A program made the position numbers and the translations under genes. A model generated the notes under the pieces. The model had not been told where the DNA came from. It was given only the letters and a program-made list of their open reading frames with translations, and ran no database searches. A stretch of DNA of 64,000 nucleotides from CAVQBP01 sp963723205 (GTDB lineage Bacteria > Bacteroidota > Ignavibacteria > Ignavibacteriales > Ignavibacteriaceae): positions 272,160-336,159 of the forward strand of contig CAVRQC010000047.1 of the NCBI GenBank assembly GCA_963723205.1, given 5' to 3'. Below are positions 26,064 to 35,387 of the stretch, in pieces; the stretch's first letter is position 1; every line of letters begins with the position of its first letter.

Positions 26064-27263
26064 CTATTTGACAGAAATTTTCCATTTTAGCATTCCCCGT
26101 TTATTAACGAAAATAGGATGACCATCAAAATAGGAAAAAAATACGCCATTTTTAGTAGATGCAATACTGGACCTGGAAAAAGTAAATCCGGTTTGAACCC
26201 CATCACTGCTGGGGATACTTGCAAGTTGCTGTGCAGTTTTTTTATCGGAGGAAATTTCTATAGTCAGATTCCGCAATTTGCCGTTCGAAAGAGTTTTTTG
26301 TTCAGAGATAAATATTAAACCAGATGGAGTTGAAATTAATGATCTGATCAAATTCCCCATATTTGAAAGTACTTCAACTTTTATAGGTTCTGATCTTTCT
26401 GCTCGTACAAATTTTGCTTTACCATCCATACGATCATCTGTACCCCAGTAGATATATGATGAATCGAAATATAAAGCCGTAAAACGGTGAACACTTTGTG
26501 AATTTGTACCAACAGGATCGGCATCGGTCACCTCTTTCCAATTTGAACCATTATCCCTGCTTAACCAGACCCTGGATTCATCTGCATTATCACCTGAAGA
26601 TAAATACCAGTTACCGGGATAATAACGATCGTTTTGAATAGTATGAAAATGTCTTATCTGAGTATTAGGAGATAATCTTGATTTTTGAAAAAAAACTTTT
26701 TCCCACGTATAACCGGAGTCTTTGGACCTCCAGACAAATACCGTATCTGCTTTTGAAGCATATTCGGCATACATTATAATATTGTTATTCTCTGCAATGC
26801 TCCAGCTCCCATGCCAGGGATATTTACCTGTTTTTATTATTTCCAGAACTTTCCAGTCTTTATCAAATAACCATATCCTGGAACTGATTTCTTCCCACAA
26901 AAGGTGATTACCACAACTTGTTGTAAAACATCTTAGCCATCGTTGCTTTCTCCCTGTATAAACTCTTTGAAAATGTATGCCCAGATCTTTTGATACGAAA
27001 ATATTTCCACTATTGTATTCAGCTGCTATAACCGTATTGAGAGAAGCGTGCTTTGCAGGTGAATATAAATGTTCAAGAAAAGTTAAAGATTCAATTAAGC
27101 TTGCCGATAAAGTATATCTTGATGTGCTGTCTGTAAGTACAATTTCAGGGCTTTTATTTACAACTAAATTTATCTTTGGAAAGATATTTAATTGGATAAA
27201 ATATTTTGTAATCAAAATACAAAATAATGTTAACGGCAAATATATGTATAAAATTTTTTTCAT
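26064..27263 (-). CDS. Exported sialidase-like (BNR) beta-propeller protein
   Basis: 399 residues. An N-terminal hydrophobic segment (about 5-23) acts as a signal or anchor. The rest is a beta propeller with Asp-box turns: SKDSGYTWEKV near 182 and SRDNGSNWKEV near 232, plus weaker units such as SKDLGIHFQRV near 92. The pattern matches BNR/sialidase-fold proteins, but the arginine triad of true sialidases cannot be assigned, so enzymatic activity is uncertain. Same strand as the heparinase-like gene upstream at 27512-29749; the set may work on polysaccharide outside the cell. Confidence 0.75.
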   Translation of the reverse strand: MKKILYIYLPLTLFCILITKYFIQLNIFPKINLVVNKSPEIVLTDSTSRYTLSASLIESLTFLEHLYSPAKHASLNTVIAAEYNSGNIFVSKDLGIHFQRVYTGRKQRWLRCFTTSCGNHLLWEEISSRIWLFDKDWKVLEIIKTGKYPWHGSWSIAENNNIIMYAEYASKADTVFVWRSKDSGYTWEKVFFQKSRLSPNTQIRHFHTIQNDRYYPGNWYLSSGDNADESRVWLSRDNGSNWKEVTDADPVGTNSQSVHRFTALYFDSSYIYWGTDDRMDGKAKFVRAERSEPIKVEVLSNMGNLIRSLISTPSGLIFISEQKTLSNGKLRNLTIEISSDKKTAQQLASIPSSDGVQTGFTFSRSSIASTKNGVFFSYFDGHPIFVNKRGMLKWKISVK

Positions 27264-27511
27264 TTCTTTTCAATTATAATAATATGTCTTAAGCCCTTTA
27301 TTGATAAAGAGAATTTCACCTTTAATAAGTAACACATTTGAAAGCATTGCCGGTAAATCCCCTTTTTATATTCGTTTGTAAATTGTCTTTATCACAAAAA
27401 TACTCAAAATATAATTGTTTCTGATTGTTTGCACTAAATGTATGAATTGTTTTAACGATTTCCTGTTTTTTACCTGATTCAAAAAACTTGTTAATTCTCG
27501 TTACTAAAGTA

Positions 27512-29749
27512 TTACCGAACCTCTATACTTTTCATATCCAGAACAATTTTTTTATTAATCGTCCTAATAGAAATGCTCTCATTGTCAGGGTTATAAGTAA
27601 GAACCGGCCAATCAGATTGTTTTATATCCTTATTAGTAAGATTTCTATTCAGTTCAATTGCTGTAATAAAGCTGGCTTTATATCCTTGCTTTTCAAAATC
27701 AACAACAGGTGCCGGTACCATATTATCATATGTCAGCGTATTCCATCCCTGTATTGGTTTTTTATTCCCCTTGTAAATTTTCGTAGTTGTCCGATCGTTA
27801 AGTAATTGGAGGATACGCATCACTGTTTTCCCGGTACTGGGTATTAAGAAGCTTACTTCTTTCCCGGGCTGATCAACTTTCATTTCTATATCATTTGAAG
27901 CATGAAAAAATTGTTCAAACTTATGATATGTTGCTCTTTTGACTGTAGAATCAGGAATAACCGAATCCTTGATAATTATTATTTCAGGTTTAATATAAAT
28001 CAGCTGCCTTTGTGTTATAAATCCTGAATAGTTTTTATGAGAAGCTTGAATAAAAGTATGAATTGAATCTGTTTGAAATTTTTCTAACGTTGTATTCCAA
28101 TTTTCAGGAGTGGAAAACGCATAAATATGATTTGACAGATTAAATTTGTCAAAATTTTTTCCATCCACAGTTATTGAATTATGTGTACTTTGACTAAGAA
28201 CGTAAGATCTGAATTCATCCTTTTTATAACTGTAAGCACCCGGATCGATTAACAGCGGATGGCCTCCATAAGAAAGAACAAAACTCAAATCATCGAAATG
28301 TTTATGAGCATGCATTTTATGGGCAGCCGATGTAAAAAATAAATAAAATGATTTGCTAAACGGAAGCTTCCCACCATCAAAATTTCTGATTATTGCATAA
28401 CCTTCTTCAGGAAATGCTATTGCTGTATCGGATAGATATCCTGAAGAACCATTGGTTAATATATATTTTAGACCTTCATCCATATTCAGGCAGGGTTTAA
28501 GATAATCTCTGTACTTATCAATAAATTCAACATTAGTATCTCCCACAGGAACGATTTGACCGTTCGGCTGAACAATAAATTTTATATAATGAATCATTTT
28601 AATTATAATTTTATCCAGATTAAGTTTTAAATCGTCCTTTAAATGCCATTTAGACAATAAGCTGTTGATCCTTTGTATTTGCATTAAACCGTAAAAATGA
28701 TATGCAGGCGAGTGTTCCATATGAATTCCGTTAGGAGATACAGCAAACCAGATCTGGTCTTTTAAACGATTTAATGCAAGCCTTCGCCAGTCAGTAGCTT
28801 TATTTATTTCGGGAAAAATCAAAGTCATAGACAATAATGAAATATCCTGATCTATTCCATGATTATGATGATAAGTATAAAACTTAGGATCTGATAATCT
28901 TTCTGCATGTGCTATCATAGAGCTTAATATTATTTTCATCTTTTCCGGGGTGAAGAGTGGTGTTTTGACCCAGGTTTCCCAAAAGTAGAGCCAGTAAGAT
29001 AAACGAAGAGCAGTTGTTTGATCACCCCAGGAAAAAGATTCTGAGGGGGGGCTAATAAGATATTTCGAATTCCCGGATATCCAATTTAAAATCAATTGTT
29101 CAGCTTTTTTAAGATAAATAATGTCACCAAACTGTTTATATGCTTCGGTCAGTTTAGCTATATATTTCATTTTATGAAGTTCGAAATTCCAGCTTCGGTT
29201 ATGGTAAGGGTCTTCATTCCAGTTAAGATCTTTGTTCAATTTCACAGCAGGATAGTTAAGAAAACTGTAATAGGAATTCACAACTGAATCTGCTTCATCT
29301 TTTAATAATTTTTGAGAGGTTATTTTGTTGCTAGTAATTGTATCTGATAAATCAAGAATATCTTTGACGGGATGTTTGCGAAAATAATTATATAAAAGTT
29401 TTATATTTAACTTCTGTACATTCTTTTCATTATTAAAATTTGCTGATATTTTCTGCAAATTAAAATAGGGAAGCGGATCGGGAGTATTCTTTTTTGCATT
29501 GGATAAGTAAATTGATGCGCCGGTTAAAAAAACAATGATTATATAAATAAAAGGTATTAGTTTATAAAATAACTTATTCCTTCTTTCATTTAATAAGTAA
29601 TGTTTAGAGAACAAAATAATTAAAATTATTAAAAGTCCTGATCCTGATATTAGGATAAAATGATGTGTTTTGTAGTAACTAAGGATCGGAGTGATAATAA
29701 ATATTAAGCTTAATCCAATAAGGATGAGAAAATATATCATTTTCTTCAT
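27512..29749 (-). CDS. Heparinase II/III-like polysaccharide lyase, membrane-anchored
   Basis: 745 residues. Two or three N-terminal membrane helices (about 5-75) precede an alpha-toroid (about 180-430) with SFSWGDQTTALRLSYWLYFW and HHNHGIDQDISLL, and a beta-sandwich with the family motif HAHKHFDDLSFVLSYGGHPLLIDPGAYSY split around residues 490-520. Histidines and a tyrosine there are catalytic in heparinases and alginate lyases. It probably cleaves an acidic polysaccharide at the envelope. A related protein lies inside the polysaccharide locus (49951). An open frame of about 60 codons beyond the stop, shifted by one, may be a lost C-terminus. Confidence 0.85.
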   Translation of the reverse strand: MKKMIYFLILIGLSLIFIITPILSYYKTHHFILISGSGLLIILIILFSKHYLLNERRNKLFYKLIPFIYIIIVFLTGASIYLSNAKKNTPDPLPYFNLQKISANFNNEKNVQKLNIKLLYNYFRKHPVKDILDLSDTITSNKITSQKLLKDEADSVVNSYYSFLNYPAVKLNKDLNWNEDPYHNRSWNFELHKMKYIAKLTEAYKQFGDIIYLKKAEQLILNWISGNSKYLISPPSESFSWGDQTTALRLSYWLYFWETWVKTPLFTPEKMKIILSSMIAHAERLSDPKFYTYHHNHGIDQDISLLSMTLIFPEINKATDWRRLALNRLKDQIWFAVSPNGIHMEHSPAYHFYGLMQIQRINSLLSKWHLKDDLKLNLDKIIIKMIHYIKFIVQPNGQIVPVGDTNVEFIDKYRDYLKPCLNMDEGLKYILTNGSSGYLSDTAIAFPEEGYAIIRNFDGGKLPFSKSFYLFFTSAAHKMHAHKHFDDLSFVLSYGGHPLLIDPGAYSYKKDEFRSYVLSQSTHNSITVDGKNFDKFNLSNHIYAFSTPENWNTTLEKFQTDSIHTFIQASHKNYSGFITQRQLIYIKPEIIIIKDSVIPDSTVKRATYHKFEQFFHASNDIEMKVDQPGKEVSFLIPSTGKTVMRILQLLNDRTTTKIYKGNKKPIQGWNTLTYDNMVPAPVVDFEKQGYKASFITAIELNRNLTNKDIKQSDWPVLTYNPDNESISIRTINKKIVLDMKSIEVR

Positions 29750-29871
29750 AAAACTACCCCTTTATTCTAATACGTTAATTACAATTATAAATAAAAGTTA
29801 TTTAATTTTGAAATTAACGGTGAATAGTCACAAACCTTAATCTTTGTCAGCTCTTATATTAATTTCCTAAT

Positions 29872-29900
29872 AAAAAAATCCGGCAAAAAAAACCGGATTT
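29872..29900 (-). terminator. Rho-independent terminator of the beta-helix gene
   Basis: Read on the minus strand, AAATCCGG and CCGGATTT (29893-29900 and 29876-29883) form an eight-base stem around nine bases. The stem is followed by a run of seven Ts (A-run at 29872-29878). It lies 31 bases after the stop at 29931, exactly where termination of that gene is expected. Confidence 0.85.
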
Positions 29901-29930
29901 CTAAATATTATCTAAAATGATTCGAGTTAT

Positions 29931-32324
29931 TTATTTAACATTGGTAGTCTTAGATTTATTGTTATTAGGTAGCTTATAGTCCAATACATTAACAGGAGAA
30001 TTCATATCGGCATCTTCCTGGTTGTAACCATTACTGAACAAATTCTGGCTGACATCAATAACGTCTGTATCATTGATTGTTCCGTTGGCATCAACATCTC
30101 CCCCTATCATACCATAAACACCGTTTCCCAGATCTACCAATGAACTATCACCATAAGCTTTATTTTGGGAGGTCGTGAAATCATATTGGATAGAAGAGTT
30201 GACTAATTTTACAGGTTGGGAGCTAATCACAGAAAGATGATTCCTGTGCTTTACGACGATATAGTAAGAACCTGTTAAATCGCTGCCGAATGTTAAAGGA
30301 CTTACTCCATCGAGACCTGCAACGCTTCCATCATTTCTTAAGAATGCAGCTTGTCTTGAAACTATAGATGAAGGGGAAGCAGAGGAGCGCAATTCAACAA
30401 GTATCCAATCGACAATATCAGAAGGTATAGATGAAACAGATTCATTGCCAGAATAATTCCAGGGTGAAATATTATATGGTTGTGATAGCGGAATTAATTT
30501 TTCATTATTAAGTTCAGTCTTCATTAGGCCATTATAAAAAGGCCCTTGAAGATAAACCCTAAATCCTGTGGGACTAATTGATGAATTATCAAGTGCACCA
30601 ATATTGGGCGACAGTTGATTAACTATATTACCTTCAAGATCAACAAATCCGGGTGATAAATATTCATCGATTTTTAATCCTTTTCCTTGGCAGGTTGCAT
30701 CAACTTCCCAATTTTTACTGTTGGGATTTCCAATAAATGGATCCGATTTCAATACGAAATTACCACCACTAAATGATTGAGTATTAAGGCTAGTTATAGA
30801 ATAATCCTTATCAGATATTCTGATAATTGGAGTGGATGCAGTTACAGATGAATCATATATATAATTATTTTTAAAAGAATCTAATCTGTAATTATAATAA
30901 ATAAGATCTGTATATTTAGGATTATGTGTTTGTAATTCTGGTTTTTGATCATATTTTACTATTAAATTATTAAAAATTTTATCATTCAATCCACCGGGTC
31001 TTGTTAAAATTCCATCGAGATCATAAAATGTATTATTGAATACGAGTGTTCCTTTAGATACATCATTATCAATAGTGCCACTTGTACTTTGATAGAAGGG
31101 AACAATTTCACCCCAACCATAGTAGCCTTTTATCTTGTCAGATTTCCAGACATTAAAATAATACGCATTCCTATATCCGCCAAATGAGCTACCTATACTT
31201 TGGTCAATTATAATATTTCTATAAAATTTATTGTTTGTACAACTTGTTTCAGATCCAAACGTACTAAATGCTCTACCCCAATTTAAACCGGTAAAATCTA
31301 AGGTATTATCATAAACTCGCCAATTGTTCACAGTATTATCCGAAACTAGGTCATTATCTGCTATGAAGAAAATAGCAGCTTGATGGACTTTTATAACATT
31401 ATTATGAATCAATCCATTATCTGCTCCATTCTCTACTTTAATCCCCATATTGCCTCTACCCCAATAATATTGGTATGTACCATTTTCCGCATTTTCAATA
31501 CCTACATCAATGTTGCAATTCTTGATTTCTACATTCTCTGATTTTTTATTCCCATTCTTTGTTATATATATACTATTCGTCGTTACATAAGCTATTTGAA
31601 TAGAATCAATTATTACATCAGGAGAACCGGCAATTCGTATTCCCTGATTAGACTTTTCTATTTGAATATTACTTATGTCTAAATAATCACAATCAGTTAA
31701 TGTGATCATCCATTTACTACCTTCAACTTCAATCATATTATACACTTTATCCGGGTTAGAATTTGAGTAGAGAAAAATAGTACTGTTTCCATATGCTTGA
31801 AATCTATAATTCCAACCTAAAGATTTTAAAACAGATATACTATCCATCATATTTGCTGTAGTAGCAGGTCTGCCGCCTCCGTCATAACATTCACTATTCC
31901 CACCTGTTCTTTTTATTAGTTTTCCCTCTAACCACATCATATTTTTAGTAGAAGTACTTATGGGTGGATGTGACCATATATGATTATCTAAACTCATCCA
32001 ACCAGAATTGATAACCTCTCTTCCATTTAGAACCGGTTTAACTCCACTTCCATAAGCTGAAAAAATTATTTTTTGACTTTGGGTACCATGTATATTTGAG
32101 AGACTTAAATTTTCATACCATATATCATCTCGCTTGAGCAGAACTTTGTCGCCTGGTTTTAGAGCCAGGCTTTCAATTTTTTGCAGTGTTTTAAATGGCC
32201 TAGTTTGTACAGTACCAGAATTTGAATCATTGCCTTGAGAAGCTGAAACATAATACGTTGTTTGAGCAAAAAGGAAGGAAACATTTAAGCAAACACCAAG
32301 AACTAAATACAAAAATTTCAACAT
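29931..32324 (-). CDS. Exported parallel beta-helix protein with dockerin-like tail
   Basis: 797 residues. A signal peptide (1-20, ending LFAQ) is followed by TTYYVSASQGNDSNSGT and KTLQKIESLALKPGDKVLLK, the usual opening of right-handed parallel beta-helix (pectate-lyase-like) proteins. Stacked short beta strands with many Asn and Ile/Val run from about 200 to 480. Near the C-terminus, GDVDANGTINDTDV and DADMNSPVNVLDY are two dockerin-like calcium loops. No T9SS domain. It may be a lyase, a C5-epimerase or a binding protein for the locus's own polymer; catalytic residues cannot be named. The gene has its own terminator. Confidence 0.8.
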   Translation of the reverse strand: MLKFLYLVLGVCLNVSFLFAQTTYYVSASQGNDSNSGTVQTRPFKTLQKIESLALKPGDKVLLKRDDIWYENLSLSNIHGTQSQKIIFSAYGSGVKPVLNGREVINSGWMSLDNHIWSHPPISTSTKNMMWLEGKLIKRTGGNSECYDGGGRPATTANMMDSISVLKSLGWNYRFQAYGNSTIFLYSNSNPDKVYNMIEVEGSKWMITLTDCDYLDISNIQIEKSNQGIRIAGSPDVIIDSIQIAYVTTNSIYITKNGNKKSENVEIKNCNIDVGIENAENGTYQYYWGRGNMGIKVENGADNGLIHNNVIKVHQAAIFFIADNDLVSDNTVNNWRVYDNTLDFTGLNWGRAFSTFGSETSCTNNKFYRNIIIDQSIGSSFGGYRNAYYFNVWKSDKIKGYYGWGEIVPFYQSTSGTIDNDVSKGTLVFNNTFYDLDGILTRPGGLNDKIFNNLIVKYDQKPELQTHNPKYTDLIYYNYRLDSFKNNYIYDSSVTASTPIIRISDKDYSITSLNTQSFSGGNFVLKSDPFIGNPNSKNWEVDATCQGKGLKIDEYLSPGFVDLEGNIVNQLSPNIGALDNSSISPTGFRVYLQGPFYNGLMKTELNNEKLIPLSQPYNISPWNYSGNESVSSIPSDIVDWILVELRSSASPSSIVSRQAAFLRNDGSVAGLDGVSPLTFGSDLTGSYYIVVKHRNHLSVISSQPVKLVNSSIQYDFTTSQNKAYGDSSLVDLGNGVYGMIGGDVDANGTINDTDVIDVSQNLFSNGYNQEDADMNSPVNVLDYKLPNNNKSKTTNVK

Positions 32325-33060
32325 AAACCTTACTCGCGTTTCTATATTAAATCAAAAATCATTTTACAAAGCCAATTATAATGCCGAAAAAATACATCTA
32401 AAAACAAAAAAAAATGAAGCTCTTTATATTTAATCTGTGAATTAATTTCATATAGAAGGTAGATCTTACATCTGATTAAATATGATTTATCTAGATTTTT
32501 ATCTGAATTTTTAATTCAAAATTATCCACTATTAAAATTAATAATTATTAAACTCACAAGAAATGAAATAGACCAAAAATATTTAAAAGCAAATTTTTTA
32601 AACTTAGAAACCTATCTAAATACCAATTTTGAAATAGATTTAATTGAATGTTTTTTACTGATCCAAAAATTTTTTAAGAAATATTTATATTGTGATAAGT
32701 ATAAAAATTAGACCTCCATATTACAGTTTTATAGTCCTAAATAATATTATCATTTAGATCTTTAACTATTTTCTCATTTTGTAACAAAAACATTATATTC
32801 ATAGCATATTTTTTATTTTTTTTTGTTCCTAAAACAAGGCATAAAATTTGATAAAATTTATAGACTTCATTTTGTTAAAAGATTAAATTTTACATCCAAA
32901 ATTTATAGTGAATGAAATATTTTTAGATTATCAGTTTTTATTATTAAAAAATTTATATTGAATTTAATAGAAATAGTGAATCAAAAGTATTTGACATTTC
33001 GATTCTTTTTTCTTTTTACCAAGAATTAATAATTAATGACTTTTTAAAATTTTACACAAC
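32325..33060. other. Long AT-rich intergenic region, no gene seen
   Basis: About 735 bases between the divergent beta-helix gene and the polysaccharide locus promoter. Very AT-rich, no frame above about 40 codons that looks coding, and no repeat copies seen. It separates the two transcription units. Confidence 0.5.
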
Positions 33061-33067
33061 TTGATAA

Positions 33068-33095
33068 TTGGGCCCATTAATGTCACTTATTTTTG
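33068..33095 (+). promoter_or_regulatory. Promoter candidate of the polysaccharide locus
   Basis: TTG at 33068-33070 and TATTTTTG at 33088-33095 fit the Bacteroidota -33/-7 pattern with a 17-base gap. Transcription would start near 33102, leaving a leader of about 100 bases before the first gene. Confidence 0.45.
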
Positions 33096-33100
33096 GATTG

Positions 33101-33150
33101 GTCGGCATCAATAATTTGATGTGAGTGACGGGGCGAAGCTGTAAATAATT
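33101..33150 (+). promoter_or_regulatory. Leader hairpin and ops-like element
   Basis: CATCAA-TAAT-TTGATG (33106-33121) forms a hairpin at the predicted 5' end of the message. Right after it is GAGTGACGGGGCGAAGCTG. The GGGCGAAGCTG part recalls the ops element (GGCGGTAGCGT) that recruits RfaH-type antiterminators to long polysaccharide operons, including the small GC-loop-GC hairpin. The match is partial and the role is inferred. Confidence 0.3.
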
Positions 33151-33202
33151 GGAAAGCAACTATATTAAATTTCAACATTAATAGAAAAGGAAAAATGCAT
33201 AA

Positions 33203-34942
33203 ATGATTAATAGTAGAACAGTCTGGGAGCAATGGTACCAAAATGCAGAGAAATACCCAAACCATGAAGCAATTATACACTGGAATGCAGGGGAAGAACC
33301 ATATAGATGGACATTTTCTTCATTAATTTCTACAGCAAAAAAAATTGCTTTTCTACTAAGTGAAAATGGAATTAAAAAAGGAGAAGTTTGCGCATTAATT
33401 ATCCGTCATAAACCGGATTTTTATCCGTTATATATGGCAATTTCTTTTTTAGGAGCAATACCGGCAGTTCTTGCTTATCCTAATCCACGATTACATCCGG
33501 ATAAATTCAGGCAGGGTATTGAAGGAATGTCACAGCGTTCCGGGCTGGATTGGATATTAACTGAGAAAGAAATTGAACCGGTTATTAAACCATTAATAGA
33601 AAAAAAAGGAAGCACTATCAAAGGTATGCATTTCCCGTTGACATGGAAGATGGAAGATGGAAGATGGAAATCGGAAGAAAAAAAATCTGAAAATAAATAT
33701 GAAGCTTTTCTTAAAGAAGTTAATGCTTTGCATAATATTATTAAAGGTATAGATCCTTTTTTATTGCAGCATTCTTCGGGAACTACGGGATTACAAAAAC
33801 CTGTATTATTATCTCATAAAGCTGTTCTGACACATGTTGAAAATTATGCTGAAGCAATCGGATTAAATAATAACGATAAGGTTGTGAGCTGGCTTCCGCT
33901 GTATCATGATATGGGATTAATAGCTGCTTTTCATTTACCGCTTGCCTTTGGTATCCCTTCCATACAAATAAATCCTTTTGAATGGGTTATGATACCTTCA
34001 TTATTATTTGAAGCAATATCAAAAGAAAATGCTACAATTACCTGGCTTCCTAATTTTTCCTACAATATGATGGCCGATAAAATTCAGGATGATGAACTTG
34101 ATAATGTATCGTTAAATAGTATGCGGATGTTTATAAATTGCAGTGAACCGGTTCGCGATGAAAGTCATCAAAAGTTTTATAAGCGTTTTAGTAAATATGG
34201 ATTGAAATCAGGTTCATTATCAACCTGTTATGCTATGGCAGAAACCACATATGCCATTACACAGACTGAACCCGGGATTAATCCTTCGGTATTATCAGTG
34301 GATAGACAGGAAATGTCAAAAGGTAAAATTAAACTTCATAATAATTCCGATTTTTCAAGGAGCTGTGTTTCATCAGGCAAGGTAATAAAAGGATGTGAAA
34401 TTAAAATTGTTGATGAAAACAGGAATGAAATAAACAGTAATTCTATCGGGGAGATAGCAATTAAATCCGTATCAATGTTCGACGGATACCGGAATTATCC
34501 TGAAAAGACGGCGGAAGTATTACGGGATAGCTGGTATTTCACAGGTGATTATGGATTCAAGTATGGTGATGAATATTATATAATCGGAAGAAAGAAAGAT
34601 ATAATTATTGTTGCCGGTAATAACGTTTATCCTGAGGACATTGAAGATGCAGTAAGCAAAGTAAATGGGGTAATTCCCGGTAGAGTTGTCGCTTTCGGCC
34701 AGGACGATATTGAAATAGGGAGTGAACAGATCAGTGTAATTGCAGAAACTAATTTAAGCAACGAAAATGATATGAAGCAATTAAAAATGAATATTGTAAA
34801 AGCCGGTATGGATATGGACTTATCCATTAGAAATATCTATCTTGTTCCGCCGAGATGGCTGATAAAAAGTTCGGCGGGAAAACCTAGCCGGAAAGCCAAC
34901 CGGGATAGGATTATTAATAATGAAGAAATTAAATGGAGCTAA
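33203..34942 (+). CDS. AMP-forming acyl/amino-acid ligase, FAAL/DltA-like
   Basis: 579 residues, an ANL-superfamily adenylating enzyme. P-loop SSGTTGLQKP near 191-200, SWLPLYHDMGLI near 229-240 (typical of fatty-acyl-AMP ligases), YAMAETTYA near 346, FTGDYGF near 446 and GRKKDIIIVAGNNVYPEDIE near 461-480 with the C-terminal region's lysine-rich end. It activates a carboxylic acid as the adenylate and, given the carrier protein gene two bases downstream, loads it on that carrier. Residues about 147-165 are an insertion coded by 7-bp repeats. Acid unknown: fatty acid or amino acid. Confidence 0.88.
   Translation: MINSRTVWEQWYQNAEKYPNHEAIIHWNAGEEPYRWTFSSLISTAKKIAFLLSENGIKKGEVCALIIRHKPDFYPLYMAISFLGAIPAVLAYPNPRLHPDKFRQGIEGMSQRSGLDWILTEKEIEPVIKPLIEKKGSTIKGMHFPLTWKMEDGRWKSEEKKSENKYEAFLKEVNALHNIIKGIDPFLLQHSSGTTGLQKPVLLSHKAVLTHVENYAEAIGLNNNDKVVSWLPLYHDMGLIAAFHLPLAFGIPSIQINPFEWVMIPSLLFEAISKENATITWLPNFSYNMMADKIQDDELDNVSLNSMRMFINCSEPVRDESHQKFYKRFSKYGLKSGSLSTCYAMAETTYAITQTEPGINPSVLSVDRQEMSKGKIKLHNNSDFSRSCVSSGKVIKGCEIKIVDENRNEINSNSIGEIAIKSVSMFDGYRNYPEKTAEVLRDSWYFTGDYGFKYGDEYYIIGRKKDIIIVAGNNVYPEDIEDAVSKVNGVIPGRVVAFGQDDIEIGSEQISVIAETNLSNENDMKQLKMNIVKAGMDMDLSIRNIYLVPPRWLIKSSAGKPSRKANRDRIINNEEIKWS
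33643..33677 (+). repeat. In-gene 7-bp tandem repeat (ATGGAAG)
   Basis: Three perfect ATGGAAG units at 33643-33663, then ATGGAAA and TCGGAAG. They encode WKMEDGRWKSEEK inside the ligase, between the N-terminal region and the P-loop. Since seven is not a multiple of three, gain or loss of one unit would shift the frame. The same unit occurs at 22320. Confidence 0.8.
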
Positions 34943-34943
34943 T

Positions 34944-35186
34944 ATGATTTCAAATGAATTAAAAAATATAATTTTAACTACTTTAAAATTAGATGACTTT
35001 GATTTTAAAGATGAAACGACAGCACCGGAAGTTCCCGGCTGGGATTCATTGAACCATGTAAACGTAATTCTTGCTGTAGAAAAGCATTATAAAATCAGGT
35101 TTAAAAACCTGGAAGTACTTCGCTTAAAGAATATTGGTGAATTGCAGAAGTTAGTCAATTTAAAATTAGAGAATAATAATTCTTAA
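34944..35186 (+). CDS. Acyl carrier protein (DltC-like role)
   Basis: 80 residues from the ATG at 34944 (GGAG five bases upstream); a start at 34920 inside the ligase gene is less likely. The phosphopantetheine site is in VPGWDSLNHVNVI, with the serine at about residue 37, followed by the usual helices III and IV. The protein carries the acyl group made by the upstream ligase. Two bases separate the genes, so the pair is translated together, as DltA and DltC are. Intact. Confidence 0.9.
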   Translation: MISNELKNIILTTLKLDDFDFKDETTAPEVPGWDSLNHVNVILAVEKHYKIRFKNLEVLRLKNIGELQKLVNLKLENNNS

Positions 35187-35330
35187 AATTATATTCATTC
35201 ATACCTAATAAAATCTTGCTAACCAAAAAATACCGGCTTCAATTTTTAATTGGCGTTCAAATTATTATCATACTAATAATTTGTATAATAAGCTAATTTT
35301 AATTTAATTTTTTAGCATTTGGTAAAACGC

Positions 35331-35353
35331 AAACCGGTTGAACCGTTTTTTTT
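35331..35353 (+). terminator. Weak terminator candidate after the carrier protein gene
   Basis: AAACCGGTTGAACCGTTT can fold into a stem of about seven pairs with one bulge around TGA, followed by a run of Ts to 35353. If it works it would attenuate transcription between the ligase/carrier genes and the first MBOAT gene. The stem is short, so confidence is low. Confidence 0.35.
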
Positions 35354-35387
35354 AATTGGTGAGTTGTAAAATTGAGAGTTTTCATTA

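Noticed and set aside
33095..33160. Cyclic di-GMP (GEMM) riboswitch before the polysaccharide locus
   Set aside because: Contains a hairpin and a GACGGGGCGAAGC stretch, but the conserved GGCAAACC and GGGACGCAAAGC core and the tetraloop-receptor arrangement are absent.
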